Part shown: positions 54,807 to 63,209 of the stretch, piece by piece
Numbering within the stretch: position 1 is the stretch's first letter
Layout: each line of letters opens with the position of its first letter
DNA from: Devosia ginsengisoli
GTDB lineage: Bacteria > Pseudomonadota > Alphaproteobacteria > Rhizobiales > Devosiaceae
Direction: 5' to 3'
Length of the DNA: 64,000 nucleotides
Assembly: GCF_024707105.1 (NCBI RefSeq)
Contig: NZ_JANQAJ010000011.1
Coordinates: 817,488-881,487, forward strand
The notes under the pieces: model-generated
What the model saw: only the letters and a program-made list of their open reading frames with translations
Databases searched by the model: none
What the model was told of the DNA's origin: nothing
Position numbers and translations under genes: made by a program

Positions 54807-55080
54807 AATTCGAGAGCCTTTCCTTGAGGGTTTCCTCGCGAACGCGGGCCTGATTGGCCAGGCCGGCGGCAATTCGCTCGCTGGCCTGTGCTGCCGCGAG
54901 ATCGCGCTTGAGGGCATCGACCTGCGATTGCAGCGCGGCGGCATTGCAGGCCGCCTCCGCCCTGCCCCTCCCGGCGTTGTAGGCGTAGGCATGGGAGGCC
55001 AGCAGGATCAGCATAACGCCGATCCCCTTGCCCAGCGGCGAGGTCGCAAAGCGCCACGCCGCCACGATGCCGGTAATCAT
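54721..55080 (-). CDS. Inner-membrane spanin subunit (Rz-like)
   Basis: A 119-residue protein with an N-terminal membrane helix (GKGIGVMLILLASHAYAYNA, residues about 17-36) and a long periplasmic coiled coil (ALQSQVDALKRDLAAAQASE to ERLSNYEQ). It partners the overlapping Rz1-like lipoprotein. Its ATG directly follows the endolysin stop (TAGATG), so the endolysin, Rz and Rz1 genes form one lysis unit. Confidence 0.85.
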   Translation of the reverse strand: MITGIVAAWRFATSPLGKGIGVMLILLASHAYAYNAGRGRAEAACNAAALQSQVDALKRDLAAAQASERIAAGLANQARVREETLKERLSNYEQSIAGGEPDICLLGPADVDSLRGLVR

Positions 55081-56064
55081 CTATCGGGCCAGCTTGCCGG
55101 TGCGATAATCCTCGACCACAGCCTTGCGCGAGCGCAGCGCGAAGTAGATCACGGCGCCAGCGGCCACAACGGCCCCTAGCGGCCAGAGATCGACAATCGG
55201 CTCGATCGAGGATTTCAACCGATAGACAAGGCCGGCGCCGCCCTCGATCGACTTCACGATGGGCTCAGCAAATCCCAGCAGCGCACCACCGCCGAGAAGG
55301 CCGCCGAAGCCGAGCTGGCCGTTGGTTGCTTTGAGGGCTGCGTTGTTCTCGGGCTTGCCCGTGGCCCGATCCTGCGGAACTTCCCGCGGCTCGGCCGCCA
55401 TGATGGCTTCCAGAAGATCGCCGCTCGGCTGGCCGGTCAGCGACAGGGCGTGATCGGCCTCGAAAGCCAGGATCGCGCCGCGCGTCTTGCTGCCATAGAG
55501 GCCGTCAGGCTTGCCGACCTCATTGTAGCCCTTGGCGATCAATGCCTTCTGGACAGCCTCGATCAAGGCGCGGCTGGCGGGCTTGGGCGCGCTGACAGGG
55601 ACCGCTACGCTGGCAAGCGGCGGGTGGCGATAGCCGAGGAGGCTGCTCTTGGCGTAGCTGGCGACCGACACGGCATTGGACTGGTTGCCGCCGAGCACCC
55701 ACACGCGGTCGCCGACCTCGGCGAGAAAGAACGCCACATGGCCTTGCCAGCCGGAATTGCCCCGCTTGAATACGACGATATCGCCGCGCACCGGGCTGTC
55801 GGTCGATGAGCCCCAATCAAGGTAGGAGCGGGCCGCGAGCGAGCCCGTGCCCTTGATCCCGCCCCGGCCGAGCATCGAATGGGCAAAGGCAGCGCACCAT
55901 GCGGTTTCGTCATCCTTCACCCAATCATGGCCTGCATCGGCGAAGAACGCGACGACCTGGGCCTCATGCTTCCCGCCCACGATTTCCTTAAGCCCGAGAA
56001 GCTCGAACGCGGCGATCAGGTGCGCAGGATCGCCCGGCAGCACCTTCTTGAAGTTGGTGGTCAT
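55081..56064 (-). CDS. Phage endolysin: TIGR02594/CHAP-like peptidase + peptidoglycan-binding domain + C-terminal membrane helix
   Basis: A 327-residue protein in three parts. Residues 1-150 are a TIGR02594-type (NlpC/P60-like) domain with the nucleophile Cys57 (DETAWCAAFAHSML) and His109 (SGWQGHVAFFLAEVG). Residues about 165-225 are a peptidoglycan-binding repeat (AVQKALIAKGYNEVGKPDGL). The C-terminus has a Gly-rich hydrophobic stretch and a membrane helix (LGAVVAAGAVIYFALRSRK). No N-terminal signal is seen. A C-terminal membrane tail is unusual for an endolysin. It cleaves cell-wall peptide bonds at lysis. Confidence 0.85.
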   Translation of the reverse strand: MTTNFKKVLPGDPAHLIAAFELLGLKEIVGGKHEAQVVAFFADAGHDWVKDDETAWCAAFAHSMLGRGGIKGTGSLAARSYLDWGSSTDSPVRGDIVVFKRGNSGWQGHVAFFLAEVGDRVWVLGGNQSNAVSVASYAKSSLLGYRHPPLASVAVPVSAPKPASRALIEAVQKALIAKGYNEVGKPDGLYGSKTRGAILAFEADHALSLTGQPSGDLLEAIMAAEPREVPQDRATGKPENNAALKATNGQLGFGGLLGGGALLGFAEPIVKSIEGGAGLVYRLKSSIEPIVDLWPLGAVVAAGAVIYFALRSRKAVVEDYRTGKLAR

Positions 56065-56094
56065 TTTCTGGCGGTCCTTTCGGCCAAAGAAAAA

Positions 56095-56112
56095 GGCCCG
56101 CGCTGGCGGGCC
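56095..56112 (-). terminator. Hairpin terminator between gpD and the lysis genes
   Basis: A 7-bp stem GGCCCGC / GCGGGCC with a 4-base loop lies eight bases after the gpD stop, followed on the minus strand by TTTTTCTTT. It may partly uncouple tail and lysis transcription. Confidence 0.75.
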
Positions 56113-56120
56113 ATATGGGT

Positions 56121-57215
56121 CTATTCATCCCCGAAGGAAGCCACGTAGGCGGCGACCTTCGCATCGAAGTCGGCGCCTCGACCCCCATCGTCATCCCCAC
56201 GGCCATCCTTGCCGGCACCGCCCTTGGGCTGCGCCAGCGTCAGCGTCGTGATGAAGCCGGAGCGGGAATGCGAATGGCTCACCGCATCGATGCGATAGGA
56301 GCCGTCGATGCCGGGGCGGCATCCGACAACTTCACAGACGCCCTCCGGCTGGGCGTCGATATTGCCCTCAATGACGACCGTGCCCTCGCCGGCCTTTCGG
56401 TCGGCTTGCTTGGCATCGGCAGAGGCCCGCGCCGATGCACTGTCCTCATCCGGCTCAAGGAAGGGCGCCTCTTTGTCGGTCTCGGCATCGTCAGTCCCGG
56501 TGTCGGCAAAGGAGGCCACATAGTCGGCAACCTCTTTGTCGAAGCTGCGAGCTGCTGCGCGCTTCTCTATAGGGCGCCCCAGGATCGGCATGATCGAATA
56601 GGAATGCAGATTGACGCCCCATTCGGCCCGGATCGTGGGAAGGGCCTGGCCGCCCACCCCGCGCCCGCCATTGCGGTCGGCCAGGATCGCCGTATCCCCG
56701 ACGATCTTGAATGTGCCTCCGACTTCGCGGGCCAGGCGCTCCCCGAACGAAACGAAGCTCTCGTTATCAAGGCCGATATATTCGCGGGTGATCGAGGCAA
56801 ACGCGCTGTCCACCTTGACGGCCAAGCCGGCAGTTTTCCCAGCCGCGGTAAGCGCCTCCTCAACGGTGGCGTTGTCGAAGTGCCGCCGCTGGCCCTGTTT
56901 GGCCTTGCCGCGCGTGTCCAGGCCTTTGGCGCTGATCGAGATCGACCGCCCGGATCGACCGCCCTTGGCCTCGACCTCATCAACCACGCCCGAAAAGACC
57001 TGGCCGACGCCGGTATCAGACCAGCCAAGCTCGATCGATATCTTTGATCGAGGGCTCGGCATGATGATCTTGCCGTCCGTATCGTCGATTTCGAGCGATG
57101 CTGTATCGCTGGATTGCCCCGCCTTGTCCTGCACCGTCAGGCTGGTCAGAATAGGCGTCAGATTGCCGGTGATGTCGTCGCCATCGACGATCACCCGAAA
57201 GGCTGCTTTCTTCAT
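56121..57215 (-). CDS. Phage tail hub/late control protein gpD
   Basis: A 364-residue P2 gpD-like protein forming the hub of the contractile-tail baseplate. It starts AAFRVIVDGDDITGNLTPIL and has LTSLTVQDKAGQSSDTASLE and LGWSDTGVGQVFSGVVDEVE, the gp27/VgrG-like barrels, then ISAKGLDTRG. The late part has an Asp-rich linker and HSRSGFITTLTL. In P2 the gene follows U and X; the same order is seen here. Confidence 0.92.
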   Translation of the reverse strand: MKKAAFRVIVDGDDITGNLTPILTSLTVQDKAGQSSDTASLEIDDTDGKIIMPSPRSKISIELGWSDTGVGQVFSGVVDEVEAKGGRSGRSISISAKGLDTRGKAKQGQRRHFDNATVEEALTAAGKTAGLAVKVDSAFASITREYIGLDNESFVSFGERLAREVGGTFKIVGDTAILADRNGGRGVGGQALPTIRAEWGVNLHSYSIMPILGRPIEKRAAARSFDKEVADYVASFADTGTDDAETDKEAPFLEPDEDSASARASADAKQADRKAGEGTVVIEGNIDAQPEGVCEVVGCRPGIDGSYRIDAVSHSHSRSGFITTLTLAQPKGGAGKDGRGDDDGGRGADFDAKVAAYVASFGDE

Positions 57216-57221
57216 GCCTCG

Positions 57222-57458
57222 CTACCCCCACAGGCGAACCGGCGTCACCGATTTGACGGCCTCGGCCGGCGGCGGAATGGGAATGCGAACTACCGTCCCG
57301 ATGGGCAGAAACGGGCCATGCAGGACCAGGCCGGGATTGACGGCATAGAGCAGTTCCACCATGCCCGGCATCGCCCTCCGGAAGCGGCGCCAGATCAGCA
57401 GGGACACGGTGATGCTCTCGCCCTGGATGACGACGCTCTCGACAGTTTCGCCGGCCAT
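57222..57458 (-). CDS. Phage tail protein X (LysM-like)
   Basis: A 78-residue P2 gpX-like protein with a short LysM-type fold: GESITVSLLIWRRFRRAMPG and LLYAVNPGLVLHGPFLPIGT. It is a tail-assembly protein near the hub. The ATG at 57458 overlaps the gpU stop (TGATG); the longer start at 57467 is less likely. Confidence 0.88.
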   Translation of the reverse strand: MAGETVESVVIQGESITVSLLIWRRFRRAMPGMVELLYAVNPGLVLHGPFLPIGTVVRIPIPPPAEAVKSVTPVRLWG

Positions 57459-57877
57459 CAGAACCACCCTGCAAAGAGCGAGAAGTAGGATTGTGGCGCG
57501 GGCGCCTGCGCGCGGCGCAGCTTGACACTCACGTCGATCTGCTTGCCGACGCCATTCCGATCCAGAAAGCTCGATCGGGTGCTCGCGCTAAGGATCGCGA
57601 AATAGCCCAGCGGCTTGCCGTCGCCGCGCATGACATATTGCGGCTTGCCGCTTGCCCGCATCTGGTCGAGCAACTCCAGCTCGCTCATACCGCCGAGGCT
57701 ATGCGGAAAGAGCCGCCCCGAAAGGGACAGCTCATTCGCCCCCTCGCCCACAAATTCGAGCGGGGGTTCTACACCGACGATCGGCTTGACCGCATATTCC
57801 GTGGCCCCACTCGCCGAGACCTCATGGATGTTGAAGGGCGCGACTTGCACCATCAGAACGCCGATCAAATACAGCAT
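57458..57877 (-). CDS. Phage tail terminator/assembly protein gpU
   Basis: A 139-residue P2 gpU-like protein. Diagnostic segments: VGEGANELSLSGRLFPHSLG, GMSELELLDQMRASGKPQYV and LGYFAILSASTRSSFLDRNG. It is probably at the baseplate-tube junction. The gene overlaps the tape-measure stop and the gpX start by one base each (TGATG), showing tight translational coupling. Confidence 0.92.
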   Translation of the reverse strand: MLYLIGVLMVQVAPFNIHEVSASGATEYAVKPIVGVEPPLEFVGEGANELSLSGRLFPHSLGGMSELELLDQMRASGKPQYVMRGDGKPLGYFAILSASTRSSFLDRNGVGKQIDVSVKLRRAQAPAPQSYFSLFAGWF

Positions 57878-60219
57878 CAGCCATACACTCCGGTGTCCGC
57901 GTGCGCCCCGCGCATCATCTTGCTCAATGCGTCCTCGACCTCGCGCCGGACCTCCAGCGCAACAGCAACCGGATCATCGGCACCGCTTATGTGGAAAGGC
58001 CCGATCTGCCCAATGGAAGGCCCGGAAGCCTGGCTAAGCGGCGTGATCGTGCCGCTCTTGTCGGGCGAGAAGATTTCCGGCTGATCCTCACCGACGAGGA
58101 AGGAACCACCAGGCCAGACGTTCCCGCCCTTGGCGCGGTGGCCGGAGGGAACGGGAAGGCCAGTATCGACCTGCCCATTTATGACCCCATTCAGCTCGCT
58201 CGGGCCGACAGTCACGCCCACCGATGGCCCGCCGCCCCAATTGAACAGCGAGGCGATGTTGATGTTCCCGATGGCCGCAAGGATTTTCTCGGGCCACGTC
58301 CGGAACCAATCAAGGGCCACGGCGAACATTGCCTTCATGCCGGCGAGCATGCTGTCGATGACATCATAGCCAGCCTGGCGAAAGCCTGCCTTCTCCTCGT
58401 CGGTCAGAACCTCTTGCGAGAAGAACGACCCGATCCACGACGTGAATTCGCCGATCTTGTCCATCGCGGCCGTGAAATTGGCCGCGATGATCTGGCCGGC
58501 GCCCCCGAGCCAGTCCAGCACAGGGCGGGCAAGCTCGATGGCCGGCGCCAACTCCTCGCCGATGCGGGCAGCAACGCCGCCGAAGATCGAGGACAGGCGA
58601 TCCCAATATTTCCAGATCAGGACGCCGGCCGCGCCGACCGCCGCTGCCGCAACGGCAAAGGCTCCCCACACCGGGGCAGATATGGTCGCAACGCCCGCTC
58701 CGATGGCGGACAGGATGCCGCCCAGCGGGGCAATGCCGGGGATTGCAAGCACGATGCCGCGAAGGGCGACCCCGAACTTGGCAAATCCGCCAAACTTGGC
58801 CCCGCTCATCGCCGCGAGGGTCGCTTGCAGGCCGACCGAGCCCTTGGCCGCGGCCGTGGCGCCGATGATGGCCTTGCCGAGCGTATTATAGCCCAGCGCC
58901 AACATAGACAGCGCGCCGCCCTTGCCGAGAAGCCCAATGAAGGAGAGGCCGGCGATGGCAATCTTGAAGCCGATCACGGCGGCCGTCGCCGCGATGACAT
59001 TGCGCGTCAGATCGGGATGGGCTGAGACGAAATCGGCGATCTGCTCGATCGTCGGCCCGATGGCCGTCATCAGATCGTTGATCGCCGGGATCAGAGCCGC
59101 GCCGATGACGATCTTGAGCGCCGTCAGCTTGTTGTTGAACAGCTCGACGGAGTTGGCGAAGGTCTTGGCCCGGACCTCATATTCGCGGAAGGACGAGCCG
59201 GCATAGGCGCTCTCGTCGCTGACAAGCGCAAGGCTGTCCTTGACCAGATTGAGGTTCGTCAGCAGCGGGCCGAGAGCCCGCGCCTCGCTGCCGAACAAAT
59301 CCTTCGACACCGCCGCCTGAATATCGGCCGGAAGCTCGGAAATGCGCTCAAGCACATCGACGACCGTGCCAGTCGCATCGACCTGCATGGCCGCCGCGAC
59401 GACCTTGGCGTCGAGGCCCAGCTTCTTGAATGCGCGCTGCTGCCGCGCAGTAGCGCTGCCGCCGCTGGTCAGGGCCGCGCCCATGTTGCGGAACGACGTG
59501 GCCGCGACCTCGCTTTGGGCGCCGGCCGAGATCATGGCCGAGCCGAGCGCGGCGACTTCCTCGGCCGTAAAGCCGAACATTTTCGCCTGCGCACCCACGC
59601 GACGCACCACGTCGAGCACTTCGGCGGCCGAGGAAGCCTGCGCGTTCGACAGGTGGTTCATCGCGTCGGTGAGGAGCACGGCCTCGTCGATCGTGATGCC
59701 CAGGCCGGTCATCATCTTGGCCATTGCTTCGCCGGCCTCGTCGGCCGAGATATCGAAGGCGACGCCAACCTTAGCGGCGGCCTCGGTGAAGCGGATCAAG
59801 TCCTCGCCGGCAATGCCAGCCTGACCGGCCGCCGCGGCGATCTGCGCCAGGCCATTGACCGAAATCGGGATGCGCTTGGACAGCGCGATGAGCTCCGCCT
59901 GAAAGTCCTTGAAGGCACCTTCCGAGCCGAAATCCACGACCTTGCGGACATCGGCCATGGCGCTCTCGAAGGCCATGGCGTCGCGGATCGGGGCCGACAG
60001 CGCGTTTTTGAGCACATAGAAGCCGGCCGCAGCATCGAACAGGGCGCCGCGCTGGCGGGCCAGCGCAGCATTATTGCTGGCAATCGCCGTATTGAGGCGC
60101 TGGCCGAAGTTGGCGCCGACCGCATTGTTGAGCCCGAGGAGCGAGGCGCCGATCTTCTTGGCGGGCGTCGTCACCTGATCCAGCAGGCGAACGATCAGCG
60201 ATGAAGTGAGCGTTGCCAT
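57877..60219 (-). CDS. Phage tail tape measure protein
   Basis: A 780-residue tape measure of the PhageMin_Tail family. The N-terminal conserved domain has AMAFESAMADVRKVVDFGSE, ALSKRIPISVNGLAQIAAAA, GQAGIAGEDLIRFTEAAAKV and FRNMGAALTSGGSATARQQR; the middle contains membrane-active hydrophobic helices (GFKIAIAGLSFIGLLGKGGA and VWGAFAVAAAAVGAAGVLIW). Length suggests a tail of roughly 110-120 nm by the usual 1.5 A per residue. It starts right after the gpE' stop (TAGATG). Confidence 0.93.
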   Translation of the reverse strand: MATLTSSLIVRLLDQVTTPAKKIGASLLGLNNAVGANFGQRLNTAIASNNAALARQRGALFDAAAGFYVLKNALSAPIRDAMAFESAMADVRKVVDFGSEGAFKDFQAELIALSKRIPISVNGLAQIAAAAGQAGIAGEDLIRFTEAAAKVGVAFDISADEAGEAMAKMMTGLGITIDEAVLLTDAMNHLSNAQASSAAEVLDVVRRVGAQAKMFGFTAEEVAALGSAMISAGAQSEVAATSFRNMGAALTSGGSATARQQRAFKKLGLDAKVVAAAMQVDATGTVVDVLERISELPADIQAAVSKDLFGSEARALGPLLTNLNLVKDSLALVSDESAYAGSSFREYEVRAKTFANSVELFNNKLTALKIVIGAALIPAINDLMTAIGPTIEQIADFVSAHPDLTRNVIAATAAVIGFKIAIAGLSFIGLLGKGGALSMLALGYNTLGKAIIGATAAAKGSVGLQATLAAMSGAKFGGFAKFGVALRGIVLAIPGIAPLGGILSAIGAGVATISAPVWGAFAVAAAAVGAAGVLIWKYWDRLSSIFGGVAARIGEELAPAIELARPVLDWLGGAGQIIAANFTAAMDKIGEFTSWIGSFFSQEVLTDEEKAGFRQAGYDVIDSMLAGMKAMFAVALDWFRTWPEKILAAIGNINIASLFNWGGGPSVGVTVGPSELNGVINGQVDTGLPVPSGHRAKGGNVWPGGSFLVGEDQPEIFSPDKSGTITPLSQASGPSIGQIGPFHISGADDPVAVALEVRREVEDALSKMMRGAHADTGVYG

Positions 60220-60701
60220 CTATCGCGGGCCTCGGCGTAACAGCCGAGCAGCGAGCGGATGCAAGCGCATCAGCAGCGTGATCGGCGTTTTGCGGACTTG
60301 GGGAAAAGGGGTGCAGAGCGCGTGCGATGTGATCGCGGTAATCGCGTCGAGGCCGCCGTTGGCCCTGCACCATTCCAGAATGCCGGCCAGCGTCAGTCCT
60401 GCACTGCCGCTTCGAGAAAAGGGCCGGCGATCCCGCCCAGCGCCTTGATGTCGCTGAAATGAGCCTTCTTGAGCGCGCCATCGGGAAGGCGGCTCATTGC
60501 TTCCACAACGCCGCGCGTTTGGGCGACGGTCGGATTGACGCCGGGCTGCATATTCAGCGCCTCAATGCGCTCAAGAGCCTCGCTATCGGGCTCATAGATG
60601 ATCACGACAGTAATCGGATCGCCGCCGTCGACGGGAACGGGGAATTTCAGGGTGTGAGGCTTCTCGGCCCAAACGGGCGTGCTGGCGGGGGTGGCGGTCA
60701 T
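60220..60701 (-). CDS. Tail assembly chaperone gpE-E' frameshift fusion
   Basis: gpE ends at 60393, but from the CCCTTTT heptamer at 60423-60417 the -1 frame stays open for 65 codons to a TAG at 60222-60220, directly before the tape-measure ATG. The fusion would be 160 residues: 95 of gpE, then SRSGSAGLTLAGILEWCRAN and a basic tail ending LLRRGPR. P2-like and lambda-like tails make such a fusion at a low ratio by programmed -1 slippage; position, length and slippery site all match. The extension has no start of its own. Confidence 0.78.
60393..60701 (-). CDS. Phage tail assembly chaperone gpE
   Basis: A 102-residue P2 gpE-like protein: HTLKFPVPVDGGDPITVVII, NPTVAQTRGVVEAMSRLPDG and ALGGIAGPFLEAAVQD. 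It binds the tape measure before the tube polymerises. It lies between FII and the tape measure as in P2. A -1 frameshift near its end gives the longer E' form. Confidence 0.86.
   Translation of the reverse strand: MTATPASTPVWAEKPHTLKFPVPVDGGDPITVVIIYEPDSEALERIEALNMQPGVNPTVAQTRGVVEAMSRLPDGALKKAHFSDIKALGGIAGPFLEAAVQD
60417..60423 (-). promoter_or_regulatory. Programmed -1 frameshift slippery heptamer CCCTTTT
   Basis: In the gpE frame the codons are GGC CCT TTT CTC, so the heptamer reads C CCT TTT and fits the X XXY YYZ rule. Slippage back by one base allows both tRNAs to re-pair and opens the E' frame. Seen in sequence; use in vivo is inferred from the family. Confidence 0.75.
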
Positions 60702-60732
60702 GGCGGCGGCTCCTGGCGGGAAAAAACGGAAA

Positions 60733-60764
60733 AGGGCCGCCTAGCGCTGTCGCTGGGCGGCCCT
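60733..60764 (-). terminator. Hairpin between FII and gpE
   Basis: A 9-bp outer stem AGGGCCGCC / GGCGGCCCT with an extended inner stem (TAGCG/CGCTG) is followed on the minus strand by TTTTCCGTTTTTTC. It would reduce expression of E and later genes relative to sheath and tube, which are needed in many copies. Confidence 0.78.
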
Positions 60765-60792
60765 CGCGGGGATGAAGGGGGACTAGGAGGCG

Positions 60793-61332
60793 CTATTGAA
60801 CGCCGGGGATGCGGAGGATGCGGTTCACGTCCTCGTTCTGGTCGACACCATCGACGCGCCAGACGGACGTGAAGAAGTCCCAGGCGATCTTTTCGGCGCC
60901 GTCGAACCACAGCTCGTAGTGCATGACGCTGTTCATGGCGTACTCATGCCCCATCATTTCGCCGCGCTGGAAAGCGTCGGGGGCGACGCGGCCGAGGCGG
61001 GCTTCGATGATGGATTTGGCCTCGATCGTCTTGCCGCTGCGCTGATCGCGGATCGCGCCATAGGCCGTAAAGGTCTCGCGCGACTTCTTGCCCAGGCCGA
61101 ATTGCGTCAGCAGATCGGGATCAAAGCCATTGAGCTTGAACGTCGGCTCGAATTTCTGAATGCCGACCTCGAATTCGGTGGCGACGAGCGCGCCGCCGGC
61201 ATGGTGGTCAGCATAGATGGCCTGCAAATCCGGCAGCTTCAATTCGGCCAGCGTCAGATGCTTGCTCTTGGTGGGATCATGGAGGCCGCAGAAAAGGTTG
61301 GCCGCCTCCATGAGATAAACGGTGCCGCTCAT
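60793..61332 (-). CDS. Phage major tail tube protein FII
   Basis: A 179-residue P2 FII-like protein forming the inner tail tube. It begins GTVYLMEAANLFCGLHDPTK and has HLTLAELKLPDLQAIYADHH, FEVGIQKFEPTFKLNGFDPD and KLNGF as in FII homologues, ending DVNRILRIPGVQ. The start at 61332 (ATG of MSGTVYLM) is supported by homologues; the upstream extension is not. Confidence 0.93.
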   Translation of the reverse strand: MSGTVYLMEAANLFCGLHDPTKSKHLTLAELKLPDLQAIYADHHAGGALVATEFEVGIQKFEPTFKLNGFDPDLLTQFGLGKKSRETFTAYGAIRDQRSGKTIEAKSIIEARLGRVAPDAFQRGEMMGHEYAMNSVMHYELWFDGAEKIAWDFFTSVWRVDGVDQNEDVNRILRIPGVQ

Positions 61333-61423
61333 CGGCTGATCTCCATGAATTGGACGTTGAGCGGGGCGCCGGTAAGCGGTGCCCCGCAAGGGAGGGTGGA
61401 AACGAGGAGAGAAATCGCGACGG

Positions 61424-62899
61424 CTAGGCCGCGGCGTCCATCTGCGAAAGCAGGTCGGAGAGCAGCGTATCGAGCGCCGGGCGATAGCGCGCCGAAGTCA
61501 GGCCCAGGCGCCGCAGAACGGGCGCCTCCTCGGCCTTGAACGTCAGGTTGAACTTGCCCTGACGAAGCTGCTCGGCGCTGTTATCGCCGGCATCGAAGCC
61601 GACCCTATAGCCGAGGATGGCCCCCTGCGCCTGCAAGTCCCGCAAGGCCGATTTCATGGTCTCGACGACAGCCTCGATCGTCTGGCCGTTGAGATTGTAG
61701 CGGCCGAGATAGAAGCGCAGCGTGCGCAGCATCAGCAGGTGGATATAGTCCCGCCCACGCGTGACGCTATAGAAGCGCCACAGCTCGTCCTCACCCGCGT
61801 TGTCAGTGCCGATAAACACGAAACCGCCCGAGGCAATGGCATCGGCGACGCCGGCCTCGCCGCGGACGATGATGCCGCCGTTCTCGGCAAGGATTTCCTG
61901 CCCTTCCGTCGAGCCATCGGTGAGCGAGAATTCGATATTGCGGTTCGGCCCGACAATCCCATAGCAAGGCTGATTAGCCCACGAATGGAACGGCAGGCCG
62001 CCCTTCTCGTGATCCCGGCGAACGCCGATACCGAGGGCGAGCCCAACGCTGTCGATATCCGTGGCAGGGCTCCCCACCTTGGCCCACGTCTCGACGGGGA
62101 TCAGGCGGTCGGATTGCAGCGTTTCGCGCCATTCAGAGTAGGCGGCGCGGGTGGAATGCGGCCCCGTCACGACGGCATGGGCGATCAGCGCCGAGCAGAT
62201 CGGCGGAAGGGCCGCACAAACTACATTGGCCAGGTCATCGACCGTGGCCGTCAACGTGGCGCCTTCGCCGGCATCGCTGGTGACGGAAAGCGCAGGCGCC
62301 CCCGTGTAGCCGCTGCCGCCCGACGTGATCGTTACCGTCAGGATCGCGCCCTCGCCATCGACGGTTGCGACTTCACCGGCAAAGCCGCTGCCGCTGCCGC
62401 CGGTCCCCGTGATGGCATCGCCAACCTCATAATCGGCGCCGCCGGCAGCGACCGTGATCGTCGCAACGCCGGTTTCCCGCTGATGGGTATAGCCGGGGAC
62501 GCCGATCAGCCGGGGGACAACTCCGAGGGCAGGCCCCGCCTCTTTCAGCGCGTAGAGGCCGGTCTTGAGGGCCGCGCTGCCGACGATATTGGCAATGGTC
62601 TCGTCGTCATCCGCGCCGGCCTCGACGCGAACCACGACGACGCGAGCCGAGACCTGAAATTCGCCGAGCTGGCTATTGATCAGGTCGAATTGCGGGGGCA
62701 GCGTGCCCGTTGCACCGAGCGCCAGCAGCAGCGCGGCGTCATCCGAGTTGAGCAGGACGGGCGTGTTGAGCGGAAAGACCTCCGCAGTGGCCGCGGGGGC
62801 GGTGCCGACGAGGCCGATCACCGACATGTCGTAGCCAACGGCCGGACGCGGCTCTGCGCCGTCGCGCGTGATTGAAATGCCGAAAACCGGATCGGTCAT
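61424..62899 (-). CDS. Phage tail sheath protein FI with inserted beta-rich module
   Basis: A 491-residue P2 FI-like contractile sheath. Core motifs: ISVIGLVGTA-like start (YDMSVIGLVGTAPAA), LGVVPRLIGVPGYTHQ, RETLQSDRLIPVETWAKVGS, ENGGIIVRGEAG and the C-terminal FNLTFKAEEAPVLRRLGLTS. Residues about 142-222 are an insertion of Gly/Thr/Val-rich strands (DAITGTGGSGSGFAGEVATV and TSGGSGYTGAPALSVTSDAG) between two sheath core elements, absent from P2 FI. It is probably a surface decoration domain of the tail. Confidence 0.92.
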   Translation of the reverse strand: MTDPVFGISITRDGAEPRPAVGYDMSVIGLVGTAPAATAEVFPLNTPVLLNSDDAALLLALGATGTLPPQFDLINSQLGEFQVSARVVVVRVEAGADDDETIANIVGSAALKTGLYALKEAGPALGVVPRLIGVPGYTHQRETGVATITVAAGGADYEVGDAITGTGGSGSGFAGEVATVDGEGAILTVTITSGGSGYTGAPALSVTSDAGEGATLTATVDDLANVVCAALPPICSALIAHAVVTGPHSTRAAYSEWRETLQSDRLIPVETWAKVGSPATDIDSVGLALGIGVRRDHEKGGLPFHSWANQPCYGIVGPNRNIEFSLTDGSTEGQEILAENGGIIVRGEAGVADAIASGGFVFIGTDNAGEDELWRFYSVTRGRDYIHLLMLRTLRFYLGRYNLNGQTIEAVVETMKSALRDLQAQGAILGYRVGFDAGDNSAEQLRQGKFNLTFKAEEAPVLRRLGLTSARYRPALDTLLSDLLSQMDAAA

Positions 62900-62981
62900 C
62901 GGGTCTCTCCTTCTGGTTGGGAGGGCAATAGAAAAGGCTCGGCGGATTGCCGGGCCTTGGGTTCAAGCAAAGGGTGGATGG

Positions 62982-63209
62982 TCAGCGCCGGGCGCTGGCG
63001 CTGCCCTTGAGGAGGCGATAGAGGGGCCGGAACAGCAGCATCAGCGTGACGCACAGGCCGACGATGGGCCACGCCCAGCCTGGCGTTGCCTGCAAGAGGC
63101 AATCAAGCAAGGTGCCGTCCGTGCCGCCCATGTCGTGCACCACACAGCACGCGTGGATGGGAAAGAACTGTTCCAGCCATTGGAAGCCGGTGCATCCGTC
63201 GCTGATCAT
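62982..63209 (-). CDS. Small phage protein with a phospholipase A2-like CCxxHD motif and membrane helix
   Basis: A 75-residue protein from the ATG at 63209, which overlaps the upstream stop (ATGA). The N-terminal part (DGCTGFQWLEQFFPIHACCV, then VHDMGGTDG and LDCLL) carries Cys21-Cys22 and His25-Asp26 as in CCxxHD active sites of phospholipase A2-like phage proteins; the C-terminus is a membrane helix (WPIVGLCVTLMLLFRPLY). Only the motif and cysteines support the relation. It might act on membranes during entry or lysis, or merely resemble the family. Confidence 0.6.
   Translation of the reverse strand: MISDGCTGFQWLEQFFPIHACCVVHDMGGTDGTLLDCLLQATPGWAWPIVGLCVTLMLLFRPLYRLLKGSASARR

Noticed and set aside
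60393..60422. gpE frame change as an assembly error like those in the left part
   Set aside because: Both the zero frame stop and the -1 extension are expected in P2-like phages, and a correctly phased slippery heptamer is present.
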